Assembly: GCF_032062135.1 (NCBI RefSeq)
Contig: NC_092861.1
Coordinates: 56,651,674 to 56,715,673, forward strand
Direction: 5' to 3'
Origin: Pyxicephalus adspersus
Lineage: Eukaryota; Chordata; Amphibia; Anura; Pyxicephalidae
Length of the DNA: 64,000 nt
Shown: positions 1 to 11,440 of the stretch, piece after piece
How the letters are laid out: every line of letters begins with the position of its first letter
How positions within the stretch are numbered: the first letter of the stretch is position 1
Translations under genes and position numbers: made by a program
The notes under the pieces: generated by a model
Seen by the model: the letters and a program-made list of their open reading frames with translations, nothing else
The model's database searches: none
Told to the model about the DNA's origin: nothing

Positions 1-1500
1 TCACTCAGTCTTGAGATAATATGGCAGTGCACATTTTTTCATATGGTCCTAAAGTTTACTTCCTAGCTGTAGGACCTTTAGCATAGCCTATTCTTTCCTC
101 CTCCCTTTCTTTGTCCCTGGCCCTATCCATGTATTCAATGTACTTCAGTTCCTTCAAAGCATGATGTTTGCAAAAGTTTTCGCATGAGCCTCCGTGCTGC
201 TTGCATTAGGCCTGAAACAAATACGTAGTTAAGACATCACTGAACCAATAACAGGGTTTGTAACTGAAAATAGAAACATTTTATTTAAATATGTTATTAA
301 TCGATTAAGAGGGTGGTCGAAATAAAAAAAGAAAGTATAATCCGATTAAACATCAGCTTTAAAATATAACTTTAAGAAATTGGCACTGCAAGCAAGAGAT
401 CTGACTGATCGACAAATTCTGTACAGTTTTCATTGTTTCCTATCTTACAGTGAGACAGCAAAGCATATATAGATTAAGACTTCTTAGTTTATCCAATCTC
501 CTCCCTTTCTCCTGTAGATATTCATTAACACAGGGGAATAAAAAAAGAAATTGCAAATTAAGATTTAAAAGTTTGTAGACAGAAATGAATAACTTCCTTG
601 GTTGAATGTTTCCTAGCATAAAAGTCCCAGGTTTTGTTTTTAGGTTAAACAAGGTGAGTGTTCACGTGACAGGTAGTCTGAGGTAACATTGCCATGGGCC
701 AGATATGTCCTAGCTGTATGTTTAATTCATCTCACTATATTTACATTCTTTGTGTGGTCCAGTCTAAATCTTAGGTCATATCTGGAATGCTAAAAAGAGC
801 TCAAATGAAAAACAAAATAGGATTCTTCAAATGAATTCTTTTATGTAATTAACTCTCGCAGGACAAAATGTCATATCATATATAAAAATACATTGCTTTT
901 ATTCTTTTTTTTCTTTTTTAAAAGTGATGGGCTTAGTTAATACATTTATGAAACAAGAGGCTTCATCTAGGTTGTGGTCACCTGAAGCTGAAGCCTATGT
1001 ATTAAGAATTAGGTTAATATTTACCACGTGCAGGAGTTGATGAAAAAGAATATAGAGAATATGGTGCAACATGTTCACAATAGGTAAAAACAGAGGGGAA
1101 TTTTGGCTTCTATGAGCAGATTTATTATGTCCAGTGTTTACTCTAAAAAGTTTGGAGTATGCTTTAGTTAAACTTGATGAAGCCCACCAGAAATATTCAC
1201 CATCATGAATGTCATGCAAACCTACTTGTGAAAATTATAATAAAGAAAATCAGATTTTCAAAAATCAGATTAGAAAATCAATCCAGCCTGCTTTTTGTAT
1301 GCAATACCACTATAGTTCTATAGTTCTGTTATTACATTTTAGTATAGGTCAAAAGTGGATAACGAGTTACCAATGGTGAAAGTTTAAGCAGTTATTTTCT
1401 AGTGATAAGACACTAAGCTGTCTTTTACTTCATTATTGTTATATAGTTCTGTACTGTCCCTCTATAGATCCAAGTCTCTCTGTCCCTCTATGTTCTTCAG
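1..1500. other. AT-rich flank, no gene seen
   Basis: I see no recognisable coding region, RNA gene or repeat family here. Short open frames on both strands show no family motif and are interrupted quickly. The composition is the AT-rich background typical of the whole window. Confidence 0.5.
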
Positions 1501-1748
1501 TAGGGATCAGCGAGAATGCCTCTTGGAGGCATGCGAGTGCCTCCAATCAGCTGTGACTGCGGGTGAACCCCAGATGAACTCTCAATGGAGATTCTCCATT
1601 GGAGATTCTCCATTGAGAGATCATCTGAGTTCGGCGAGAACACGACCTTGTGACGAATCACAAGGCCGTTCTCGTTTACATGTTCTGTAAACAGGAAAGG
1701 CCGATTCCCCAAGAGATTGAAATTAAAAATTTCGCTCGCTCATCCCTA
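1501..1748. mobile_element. hAT-like MITE made of a chain of hairpins
   Basis: The ends are TAGGGATCAGCGAG on the left and, read inverted, TAGGGATGAGCGAG on the right. The flanks are TTCTTCAG (1493-1500) and CTCTTCAG (1749-1756), matching at 7 of 8 positions, as expected for the 8-bp target duplication of hAT transposons. The interior is almost all stems: 1523-1531 with 1538-1546 (9 bp perfect), 1572-1591 with 1607-1626 (19 of 20), 1635-1641 with 1668-1674 enclosing 1646-1653 with 1658-1665, and 1674-1680 with 1686-1692. There is no coding capacity, so it would need transposase in trans. A related element lies at 50683-50954. The hAT assignment is inferred from the duplication length and the TIR start. 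Confidence 0.75.
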
Positions 1749-4700
1749 CTCTTCAGTTGTCCTTTTTTGACTGTATATATACACCACTAAAAAAAGGTTT
1801 TGTTTATTATCAAAAAGTGTTATTTGGCAAACTTCACTATTTGCTCGTTTCCAAAACTCGTATGTCATTTGACTATATAATTAATTTAGGTGAAGAAATG
1901 CTCCATTTCCCTTTCTCCAAAACTTGGGAGGTATGGTTTTATGGTAACTGGCTGCCATTCGGGTAATATAATGTCTTCTGTAATGTGACTGGGAGCCAGA
2001 CTACTCTAAAATAAAATTAAAGCAGTCAAACAGCATTCACATAAAGAGGGACATATGGCAGCCTTTGAAGGCTTTTTGTACTGGGGCGCCCTCGCTTCCT
2101 GTTCTTCTGAGACTACACAGGAAATGGGGGGAAATCTGCAATAGATAAACAGATAACAATACCATTTAGTAAAGATTCTTATTTTGATTCATTCATTTTG
2201 AACTTGAAAAAAATCATTTAATTCTGTCTGTGTCGCTGTAAGCTTTACTCTCTTCATTTCTTGGCGAGTCAATCTTTTTAATATACAGTGAGTGACTTTT
2301 TTAAATGAGCCTCTGACTGCAGTAAAACTTAATGCTTACAAAGGGTTTCCTTTCCTTGTTCTTGGTGGCTGGGGGATAGATTCTCTTGCCTAGGAACTAA
2401 AAAATTAGATCAGAAATACTCTGACTCCTGATTTCACTAACTGGGTGATATTCTTGCTCTTTGTGCCTTTTCTCATAAGCAATCACACTCATGGCACAAA
2501 GCATACCAACAGACTTACACTTATGGGTAACTGGTATACCTTAGCAGTACCCATGTACGATTCACCACAACCATTCTATGGAAAAGAGTATTTTACCTGA
2601 GAGAAGGGTGGCTGTCCCCAAAATGGTTATCACAATTTTCAACTGTGGACTAACAAAGTGCAGTGGGGGGCATTTAAAGGGAAGAGGTAGTGTATGGGGC
2701 CCATAAGGAGTGTTAAACAATACACTAATCATTTCACCTCTGAAGGAATATGTGAATGTGTCTTTATTATTGGTTTCTGATCCATGAAAGACAAGTATTC
2801 TTGGTGTATAGCAGAGGATCTCAACTCTGACCCTCCGGAACCAATAATAGTCTGCAGCAAATTGTACTGTAATTTACACTGGTTTGATATAAACTGGGAC
2901 AAAAAAATAATGATGAAAGACTTTGAAGCCATTCAATATTTTGAAAAGAAACATGAAATAAAAGTTTTTCTGAAGTACCTGAAATGAAACATCAGAACTG
3001 AATGTGCGGTTATTCTGAGCTGCTAAAAGATGTTCTTCCAAAATATTGTCAGTAATAGCAGTATGATGTACTAGCATGAGTGTATGTGTGTGCATTGTGG
3101 GTTCACTTTTTACAAAATACTGCTGTACACAATAGACTGAATTCATGTTGACAACAAATAGGTGACTTGTACAATGAATTGGCATTAATTTAGTGGGAGT
3201 AGACATGAATGTATCACACCGTCAAGGTCGGAAATCTGGCAGCCTAATGGTTGCTGGCTCTGCTGAGGCTTAGAATACCTCTCTTCATTGTCAATGACGG
3301 GTGGATTCTTTTGTGTACAGTCATCAGGGATAAGAGCTTTTAGTTAGAAGAATGTGCTCTGTTTCTGAATACTTTTTGTTATTAGTGTTATCTGTCGTGT
3401 GTCATGGAGTTCTGTTCAAAAAGATTTGGAATGTTTTGGTGAAAGGGTTGATGCAGATCCCATATGAATATGTGATAGTGTAACTAATACATCTCAAACA
3501 TTATGAAGCATATTTACAGTTTTATTTGTACTTATTATTTTGTTATATTCAGAAAGGAATTATTACTCCTTGTTGTAAATCAGAAACAACTGTATCAGTG
3601 GTAAACATTTATTTCATTACCATCAGTACAGCATAGTGGCGATGCGAGAATGTTGGCTGCAATTACATCATCAATAATGTCCATTGTGAGCCTGTTCAAC
3701 TTTTCACAGAAATATTCCACAGACTCACTCATGTTAGGCATTGGAAGAAGAACAACAGCATCCAATACAGGTCATCCAGCTTGAGAACAGCTCCTAATCT
3801 ACAATTGTGGTTAAATGCCTAATTACTGAAATAGTGAAGAAAAAAAAATCAAGGGCAATAAACAACTTCTGAGATCAATATAATAACCTTTCACACCTTC
3901 ATATAGTATATGTGATCAATGTTACAGTCAAAATCCAAGTCCTGTGTTCAAGATTGCAAAAGTTTGCAAAATCCTCAGTAAATTTCAAGGCCAATTTACA
4001 CACGTTTGGCAGAAATGTTGGTGCCATACGTCACCATGGTAAGTTGTGTTAGACAGCTCAGATACTTGAGTGGGCTGGCTCCATACCTAAGTGTATAAAA
4101 AAATGCATCACCATTTCTGACAGTGCACAGCACTAATAGATACTTTAGTCCATTGCTGTATGTTGCATTGTGCTTCAATGCAAGTGGGTTGAAATGACCC
4201 ATCCAAAAATGAATGGGCATTACATTGCACAACATTCAGTATGCACATAGCTGTGTATTGAATTAATGCTCACATTATTACAGCACACATGTGACATTGC
4301 ATCTTAACTGGTCTGCCAAGTGTGAGACCAATGTATCATAGTTTTCCTTTTGTTGGGCAATTTACCCACCTGATCCTTGTCATTGTCAGCAGTAAATCTG
4401 CAATACTTTGAAACATAACCCCAAACAAGCAGTTCAGGTCACCTCTAAGGAAGCTTATGGCTGAATACAAAACACTGATGAATGTTAAGCATCGGACAGT
4501 AAGCACTCCTAAATTTAAAAATAAATGTTTTTCATGATGTTCATTTTTACAGTATGTAAAAAATAAGAGGTGATACTGATTAATTTGAGTTATATCCTAA
4601 ACATATTCAGGGATTGTTTTATATTGATGAGTTATAATTGAAAAGTTGAAGAGTCTGGGATCAGTTTCAAGAGTCGACTTTCCAAAAATGGACATTTTCT

Positions 4701-4803
4701 TTTGGGTCCACATTGTGGTAAACAGATGGTAAATCACTAAATTTATTGTGAATTTGAGCATGTTTAATGATTTGGATGTGGGCTGTTCACATAGACTGTT
4801 GTA
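1749..4803. other. Intergenic stretch, nothing recognised
   Basis: No exon, RNA gene or known repeat was recognised. Two short overlapping open frames near 2.8-3.2 kb on opposite strands have no family resemblance. The segment 2045-2130 is slightly richer in G and C and may be a repeat fragment that I cannot name. Confidence 0.4.
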
Positions 4804-6013
4804 CGAGGGGGTGCTGAGAAGTTCCTGGCTTTGTACAGAAAGAAGAGAGCCAGAGTTATGAAATAGAACATTTATTGAACATGTTCCCCCTGAGACTGAT
4901 GCACTTGGTACAGGGTAGTTGCAGCTTTTCTAGACCGTTTAAATAAAAGTCCTTTGGTTGTGCCGCAAACCAGCTCTCAGCAGCATCTTTGACGTAAGAA
5001 ATGTCCTCAAAACGTTGCTCCTTAAGATGTTTCTTCAAATTCGGGAACAGATAACAGTTCGAAGGGGTCAGGTCAGGTGAGTAGGGGGGATGGTGGACCA
5101 ATTGGAAAGCCAGGGTGTTCAATTTGGCAGCTACAATGTTGGACGTGTGCGCAGGTGCATTGTCCTGCAAAAAAAGGATCCCTTTGGTCAACTTTCCATG
5201 GCATTTTGTCTTAATTACTTCAGCTGGTCCAGGAGGTTAGCATAATACTGTCCGGTGATACTAGAGCTCTGAGGTAGGTAGTACACCAACAGAATACCGT
5301 CTTTGTCCCGGACGAACGCCATGAATTTTTAGCCGATTTCCGGGTTAGGCCGCGGGGACCTACTGTGGCGCCATTCCTTTGACTGTTTCTTGGTTTCAGG
5401 ATCATGGATGTGGAGCCAGGTTTCATCCTCAGTCATTAACCTAGCCAAAAAGTCCTGTGCAGCTTCAAAATGGGCCAAAACGGCTTTGAATGCTTCAACT
5501 CGTTCCTTCTGATCACTGTTCAAACATTTCGGCACCCACTTCGCCTAAAGCTTGCGCATGTCTAGGATAGTGGTGATAACAAACCCAACACGCTCCTGTG
5601 ACATGTCAAGTATGTGGGCTATCTTTTTTGCGGTTATTCGCCAGTCAACAATAATCAACTCATGGACAGCATCGCAGGTTGCCGGGTCAGTTGAGGTTGG
5701 GGGGCACCCACTGCAGGGCTCATCTTCAATGGTGAAATGCCCAGTCTTGAAACGAGATATCCAGGTTTTGACAGTGCTGTAGGAAGGACACTTCTCTCCC
5801 AGTGTTTGTGACATCTCACAACAGCAATGGAGAAACAAAAATTTCATGACAACCCGTAACTCCAACGACGTGAAACTTGCTTTTGCCTCTGCCATCACAG
5901 CTTCGCACTAAAAGAAAAAAAAGTTTTAAGAATCGGAAAGACCTGATATTTGCACAGTTACATACTAAGATATTAGTCATATGCAAAGCCAGGAACTTCC
6001 CAGCACCTGCTGG
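4804..6013 (-). mobile_element. mariner-type DNA transposon, nearly full length
   Basis: A 1.2-kb element is flanked by TA dinucleotides (4802-4803 and 6014-6015), the target of Tc1/mariner elements. The terminal inverted repeats share GTGCTG-GAAGTTCCTGGCTTTG with one difference in that core, and are looser in the outer 7 bases. Transposase remnants fill the minus strand between them. The length, TA target and 30-bp TIRs fit the mariner family. It is non-autonomous because the transposase is broken. Confidence 0.92.
4856..5898 (-). pseudogene. Decayed mariner transposase (DD34D type)
   Basis: The reading frame starts near 5898 and ends near 4856. The N-terminal part (5545-5898) resembles the paired helix-turn-helix region that binds the TIRs, with SYSTVKTWISRFKTG and EDEPCSGCPPTS. 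The catalytic part shows TEDETW (first Asp), FLQDNAPAH (second Asp) and HPPYSPDLTPSNCYLF. In this last block mariners normally have an Asp where this copy has Asn, so the third metal-binding residue is lost. In-frame stops lie at 5545-5547 and near 5329-5331, and the frame shifts near 5215-5225. It is an inactive relic. Mariner membership is clear from the motifs; I cannot name the subfamily. Confidence 0.92.
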
Positions 6014-9000
6014 TATGGAAGTTGGAGTAAACCTCCAGAAATAATCTGTAGGTTTGGGCCACTAAGAGCCATTTGCTATAATGTCCAAGTATGCCCAGCA
6101 TATTTTTCATATTATGGCATCCTTATATAGCAAAAGGAGCCCCTTTAGTGTTGTGATGTTCCTACGCCACTCGCTCACCAACTGTTCCCTCTTTATCTCA
6201 TCTTCCTCCTTGTTTAGAGCCTTCTACCATCTTTATTGGCCACATTGGGGTACAAATCCTGCACTTGTGCCCCAGGGTTACTTTGACTTGGTACAGAAAC
6301 AAGACTGTTCATTATAAAAAGAGAGACTTTACAGTGTGGTTACCACTTTACAACCACATATAGCTGTTGACAAATGATTGACACCCATCCATTAAAGCCA
6401 CCTCTGAATGGTCTCAGACACTTGTAAGGTAGGCAGATTAGACAATAGTGATGGCCTGTGCATATACACTCAAAGCAGTTCCACCCCATGCAGATCAATC
6501 AATAGTGAACTATGAAAATACAAAATCTTGCTTGGGACTTCTGTTTTCTGACCTACATTAAAAAATATGGGTTAGCCTCGCTGTTGGCAAAAAAGAAGGT
6601 ACCTTATGCATGTTCTCAATGCTAGACATAAAGAAGTGTACTGAGCCATTGTCTACACGGTGTCTTCAGCATGATGCAGTGGTAGAACATACCTACTATA
6701 CCTGGTCATTTTATTAATAAGGACCTTATGGTTAGCTCCCATGGAAGTTTTTGAAACAGAAATTGATATTAATCTTTACCTGTAAAAATGTATACTGGCT
6801 ATTACTTTTATTTTAAAAACAAAACACCCACAGAATCCTGTTTTTCTATTTTCAATTATAACTGTTGTTTAATAAATAAAAAAACAAGTATGAATTCAAG
6901 ATTGCAGATTTTGTGAAAGCTAAGCCTTTTTATTTTTTTTACAACACTGTAATTACCAGGCCACTTGGCCTAGAAAGAAGGTTTCCACTCTGTAGAACCA
7001 GTTCTCCTTTCTTGTTCTTTTATTCCAAATGGCTCCTTAAAGTCTAACGTCCTCTTGATACATGTTCGGTGGCTGCGGCTAATGTAGTGCTTTTCCTAAA
7101 GTCTAATGTGGGAGCTAATCAAATGGAATAATATTTTTTTTTACACTGATATGTGCAAGAGGAAAGTGAATCTTGATACTGCTGTCCAGCTTGAAGCAGA
7201 ACAACAATGTGGTATTTAAAAAACAAAGCTCTCACAAAAGTGAAATTTTGTAATCAATTTATTTTATTTCCAATTTTAGGCTCTTGCTGTGATTTGCTAT
7301 ACCTTTCCAAAAATGTTACTATTGCTTCTTTGGAACGTAGAATCATTTTATACACTGTTGTTATAGAAAATTCATATCTGCATATATTTTGTTTTCCTGG
7401 GTTCCTCTTTCCCTGTTCATCAACATGTTAATAAAACAGTGGTTGTGATGTAGTTATATAATGTGGAGACCCTTGATCTGCACACTTTGTGCTGATGATT
7501 TACTGTAATAAAATGTCTTTGTTGGTGTCTGTGATCTCACATGGGAGATTCTCTCTTTGTATTTTGTCCTTTGTCACTGGGACTGAAGGTGAGGCAAAAC
7601 CAGCATTTTTGAATTGCCAGTAGAATGAATATAGAAATGAAATGTTCCATTGAAGACATCATCTTAGAGGATTTCCCTTATGTACATTCATTTTGTTGTT
7701 TCTGAGGAAGAGAAAGAAAATCTTCTCAATGTGATACAGGCAGCAGACAAAACATGAGAATGATTTCTACCATCCCCTAATCTATAATAAACTAAAATGA
7801 AATTATCGAGTAGTTGAAAGGCTCATCAGTTCTGTACTGGCAAATTAATCAGTTGACTAACTACTAGATTTACAATGAGCTCAATAAATGACAAACTTAA
7901 CAGACATAAAACAAAATTGTTTAAATATATTTTCTTTGTGGAGCCCAATAACTTTTGCCTAATGTGGAAAAATGATAGCACTTAGGTCTTAGTTGGTGTT
8001 CATGAGACCACAGGTTTAGGTGACTGGCTCCATTGATAGAGTGTTACAAGTGTTACATGATGACATTGATGCTAAATTGTCTCAATACTTTTGCCATCAG
8101 TTGAAAATGGTTTTGTCTTAATCTGACTTTGTGTTGCCTTTGTTTACTTTTCACATATATCTAAGAAAATTGAAGAAAACTTTGCTTGGCTTACGTGGTA
8201 GGCGTTGAATGGAAAATGTCATGGGGCTTATAAGCAGTTTACAAATGCATGTGAACCAAATAGTTTGTTACGGATCACAGTGCAAGCTGTGCTGTGTTAT
8301 GGCAAAGAATAATATGCAAGCTTAGTCTAAGCATTTGCAGCATTTGCATGGTACTTAAATGTGATTGGGTTAGGATTATAGTAGGAATACGTTCACTAAT
8401 TGCACAGCACAGAGCAAAGTTGGTATTTTATAAATCCATGATATTATTATCCCCCCTCCTGCTTTCCTGCTGAAAAAGGTGCAGTGCCTTGGCCTTAGTT
8501 TTCTTTTACTTTTGCGCATAAAAATTTTTAAAGCCCATTTATTTCATGGCAGTCCAGTATCCTTTTTGTCTTTTCAGCCTACATCATACGCACAATCAAA
8601 TCTTCCATTTTTGTAAAGTATAAACTTGAGTCAAGTAAATAAAAGGATATGTGCTAGCAAAACAGCAACAAACTATGATACCCATTATTGTCCATAGGTA
8701 ACTCTCAGAGCTGCTTATTTCTTGGTTCATACCTTAAGGGGGAGATAAGGAAATGAAGACTTCTCTCCCTTCCTCTCTTCATCCTGAAGGCTGTAGTGGA
8801 TGGCCCGGGCTTCCACAGGACCCAGGTGGTTTCAGGACATGCAACTTTATGATGACAGCAAGGATCAAGCTGAAGACACAACTAATGGTAACAGATTCAG
8901 CAGGTACAGCAGAGCTGGGGTTCAGTGAAAGGAGTCAATCACATCAGAAAAAAAGTGACAGAGAAATGAGTTTATTAATATTCATTCTGGGATGAGGATT

Positions 9001-9989
9001 ACCATTGAACATAATTCACACAGAACAAATAAATAAGATCTAAAAATGTACCTAATTATGTATTTTTATGTTTATTTTAGAATCGTAGTTTGAAAATGTT
9101 TAGTGCACACCCAAGAAAACCACATACTGTCTAAATAATGGATAAAAATACCCTTCTACTGTGTACATTAGTAAGAAAATATTGAAAATGTGTCTCCACA
9201 AACATTTACTTAATTTTTATTATAAAAAACTGTCTTTAGCGGCATCTTCAATCTGCACTAATACATGGCAGGTCTACCTGCAGAGTGGGGCTGCTGTTGC
9301 CATAATTTCCCTGTTTTATAAAGAGAATTTTATAATACACGCTGTCTTCCATATCATTAACAAGCCCACAGGATGTTATTGTCTATGAAAGTCAAAACCC
9401 CCAGAATCATGAAATACATTTATAAGGTTATGTAAAACCCAGAAATAATTGCACTACAGGAAAAAACAGGTAGATTACCAAAACCCAGCAGACACGTTCC
9501 CATGTAAGAACACACGATGTAGAACATGCACAAACATAATCTGTAACATGTATCTGAAACCAAATAAATACACCAGTCACAAAAGAGAAACTTTGCATCA
9601 GCAAGAAATGCCACCTGCTTAAAATTAACCACTTCGTCTTTTCGCGACCAGTATATTTACATTGTCTGACACTTCCTTTAAGCTTCAGTGGCATGAACAT
9701 TGCACCGTAACCACAAACTTGAATGTCAGTCAGTGTCTCTTGCTTGAATGACCATTGCCACAGCCAACTGCAATGATCAATCAGACAAACTTTGTAAATA
9801 GTTTACAAAGCTTCAGTTGCAGAGCCAGTCAGCCATTTAATCCTCATATTAAAGGAAAGTATTTTTGCTTGAAATATATATTATTATCTCATTCCCAACA
9901 ACCTTTTCACAGTGGTTAATTTAAGTCCTTCCATAAAGTTCTAAAAAATAATACTGGTTTTATTGTGCTAAAAAACAAAAACCCTGCAG
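6014..9989. other. Intergenic stretch, nothing recognised
   Basis: No exon, RNA gene or family-level repeat was recognised. Open frames such as those at 7207-7431 and 8753-8995 have no recognisable motif and no splice context. The segment around 8740-8960 is somewhat GC-richer than its surroundings and could be an unnamed repeat. Confidence 0.4.
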
Positions 9990-10520
9990 TTTTGCTTTTT
10001 GGGTCTTCTTTGGCAGGTAGCCTGGGATCACCTGAAGCGCAAATTGACACCGGGTATTCCCAAGGGCACCTCACAGGCTTAATTGGCCTTGGAGGCCATC
10101 AAGCTCTTTGCTGCAAGGTATCAGCAGGTCACAGCTCTCTGGGTCACAACACCTGAGGAAGAAGGGCAGAAAGGAGACAGTTGGACATAAGTAGGTGAGA
10201 CCATGGTGAGAATGGGTCAGAACTGGTGGCAGGAAGATGTAGCTCAGGGTCCAGGCAAATGGTCGGAGCAGAATGGCAATAGTATACAGCTACCATTACT
10301 GCTGAGGCTAAAATAGCCTCTGGCCCTTTAAGGAGCTCCTCCTTCCTGGGCTACATCAGTATACACATGTCTTCCACACATGTGAGTGCAGGGAGTGCAG
10401 CTGTGTGTGCCCCCCATATGTGTCAAGCCGTGACAGAGGTTGGCCATTGAACCAGACGGCTTGGTATGGAAGGCGGGCACAGGAAACCATGGAATGGTAT
10501 GGTGGGAAGCATTGCAGGTA
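9990..10520. other. GC-richer block, possible unnamed repeat or LTR relic
   Basis: About 530 bases have clearly higher G+C than the flanks, with CCTGGGATCACCTGAAGCGC near the start and purine-rich runs such as AGGTGAGACCATGGTGAG. There is no protein motif in any frame. Such blocks in frog genomes are often pieces of dispersed repeats. I cannot define ends, terminal repeats or a family, so the call is only compositional. Confidence 0.3.
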
Positions 10521-10903
10521 CTGACAAGTATTATGACATTATCAGTGCACTAAACCTTTGAAATTATTAGGGAATTCAATGCCTAAATGGACCTTCACCT
10601 CTTTTACAGGAAATACAATACAGTAACAAAATAAATGGTAAAATGTGTCGTGACTTTGTGGTCTTTACATCAAACCCTCCAGTGACATGTATTAGATCTC
10701 AAACATGCAAGGAAGATGATCTAGCTGCATATTATGTATTTATTGTTTTCATGGTGATAGCAACAAAATCTTCCAATACTTAGGCACATAGCCCTGCAGC
10801 CTACTGGGATGTGTGATGTGAAAAATCCCAGTCTCTGTAGACTTAGGGCCGATTAGGTTTACATCATTCTCACCTAAAAAAAAAAACAAGATAGCAGAAG
10901 GGT

Positions 10904-10920
10904 AAAAAAAAAAAAAAAAA
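10904..10920. repeat. Poly(A) run, 17 bases
   Basis: An uninterrupted A17, preceded nearby by A11 at 10876-10886. It could be a retroposon tail on the plus strand, but no retroposon body is recognisable upstream. Confidence 0.8.
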
Positions 10921-11123
10921 GGCAAATAGCAAAATAAAAAAGCAAAAGTAATAATGTAAGAGGGAGTAAAGAAGAAAAATGAGGCTTTAAAAAGTGGTGG
11001 TCTGTTTTAATATAACACCTTTAATTAGGCTTCTTTATATTAACCCAGAGCAGTTTCTTTAAACTTATAAACTTTACAAAAAATTTTTTTATAATTACAC
11101 AGACAGAAATTCTAACCCTTCCC

Positions 11124-11440
11124 TATTATTATTATTATTATTATTTTTATTAATAAATAGGATTTTTATAGCGCCAACATATTACGCAGCACTGTACATT
11201 AAATAGGGGTTGCAAATGACAGACAGATACAGACAGGAGGAGGAGAGGATCCTTCCCTGAAGAGCTTACATTCTAGGAGGTGGTAGATCATCTCTTGATT
11301 GTAAACTCTTCTGGAGAGGGTCTTCTCCTCCATCTGTGTCATTGTTTGTATCTATCAGTTGCTACCCCTATATAATGTCAAACACTGTGTAATATGTTGG
11401 CACTCTAAAAAAATACAGTTTAACAATATTAATAAAAACA
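11124..11440. repeat. Head-to-head foldback of two ATTACGCAGCACTGTACATT repeats
   Basis: The left arm (about 11124-11277) runs from a TAT-triplet stretch through GCGCCAACATATTACGCAGC, the AAATAGGGGTTGCAAATGAC block and GAAGAGCTTACATTCTAGG. The right arm (about 11296-11440) is the same sequence inverted: ATTGTAAACTCTTCTGGAGA, GTTGCTACCCCTATATAATG, then GTGTAATATGTTGGCACTCT. The arms are diverged but collinear over some 145 bases, with a spacer of about 18. Other copies in this window have only one arm. I recognise this as an abundant frog repeat from memory and cannot give its database name. Confidence 0.8.

Noticed and set aside
5552..5782. Plus-strand open frame opposite the mariner transposase
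   Set aside because: It is the antisense shadow of the transposase frame.
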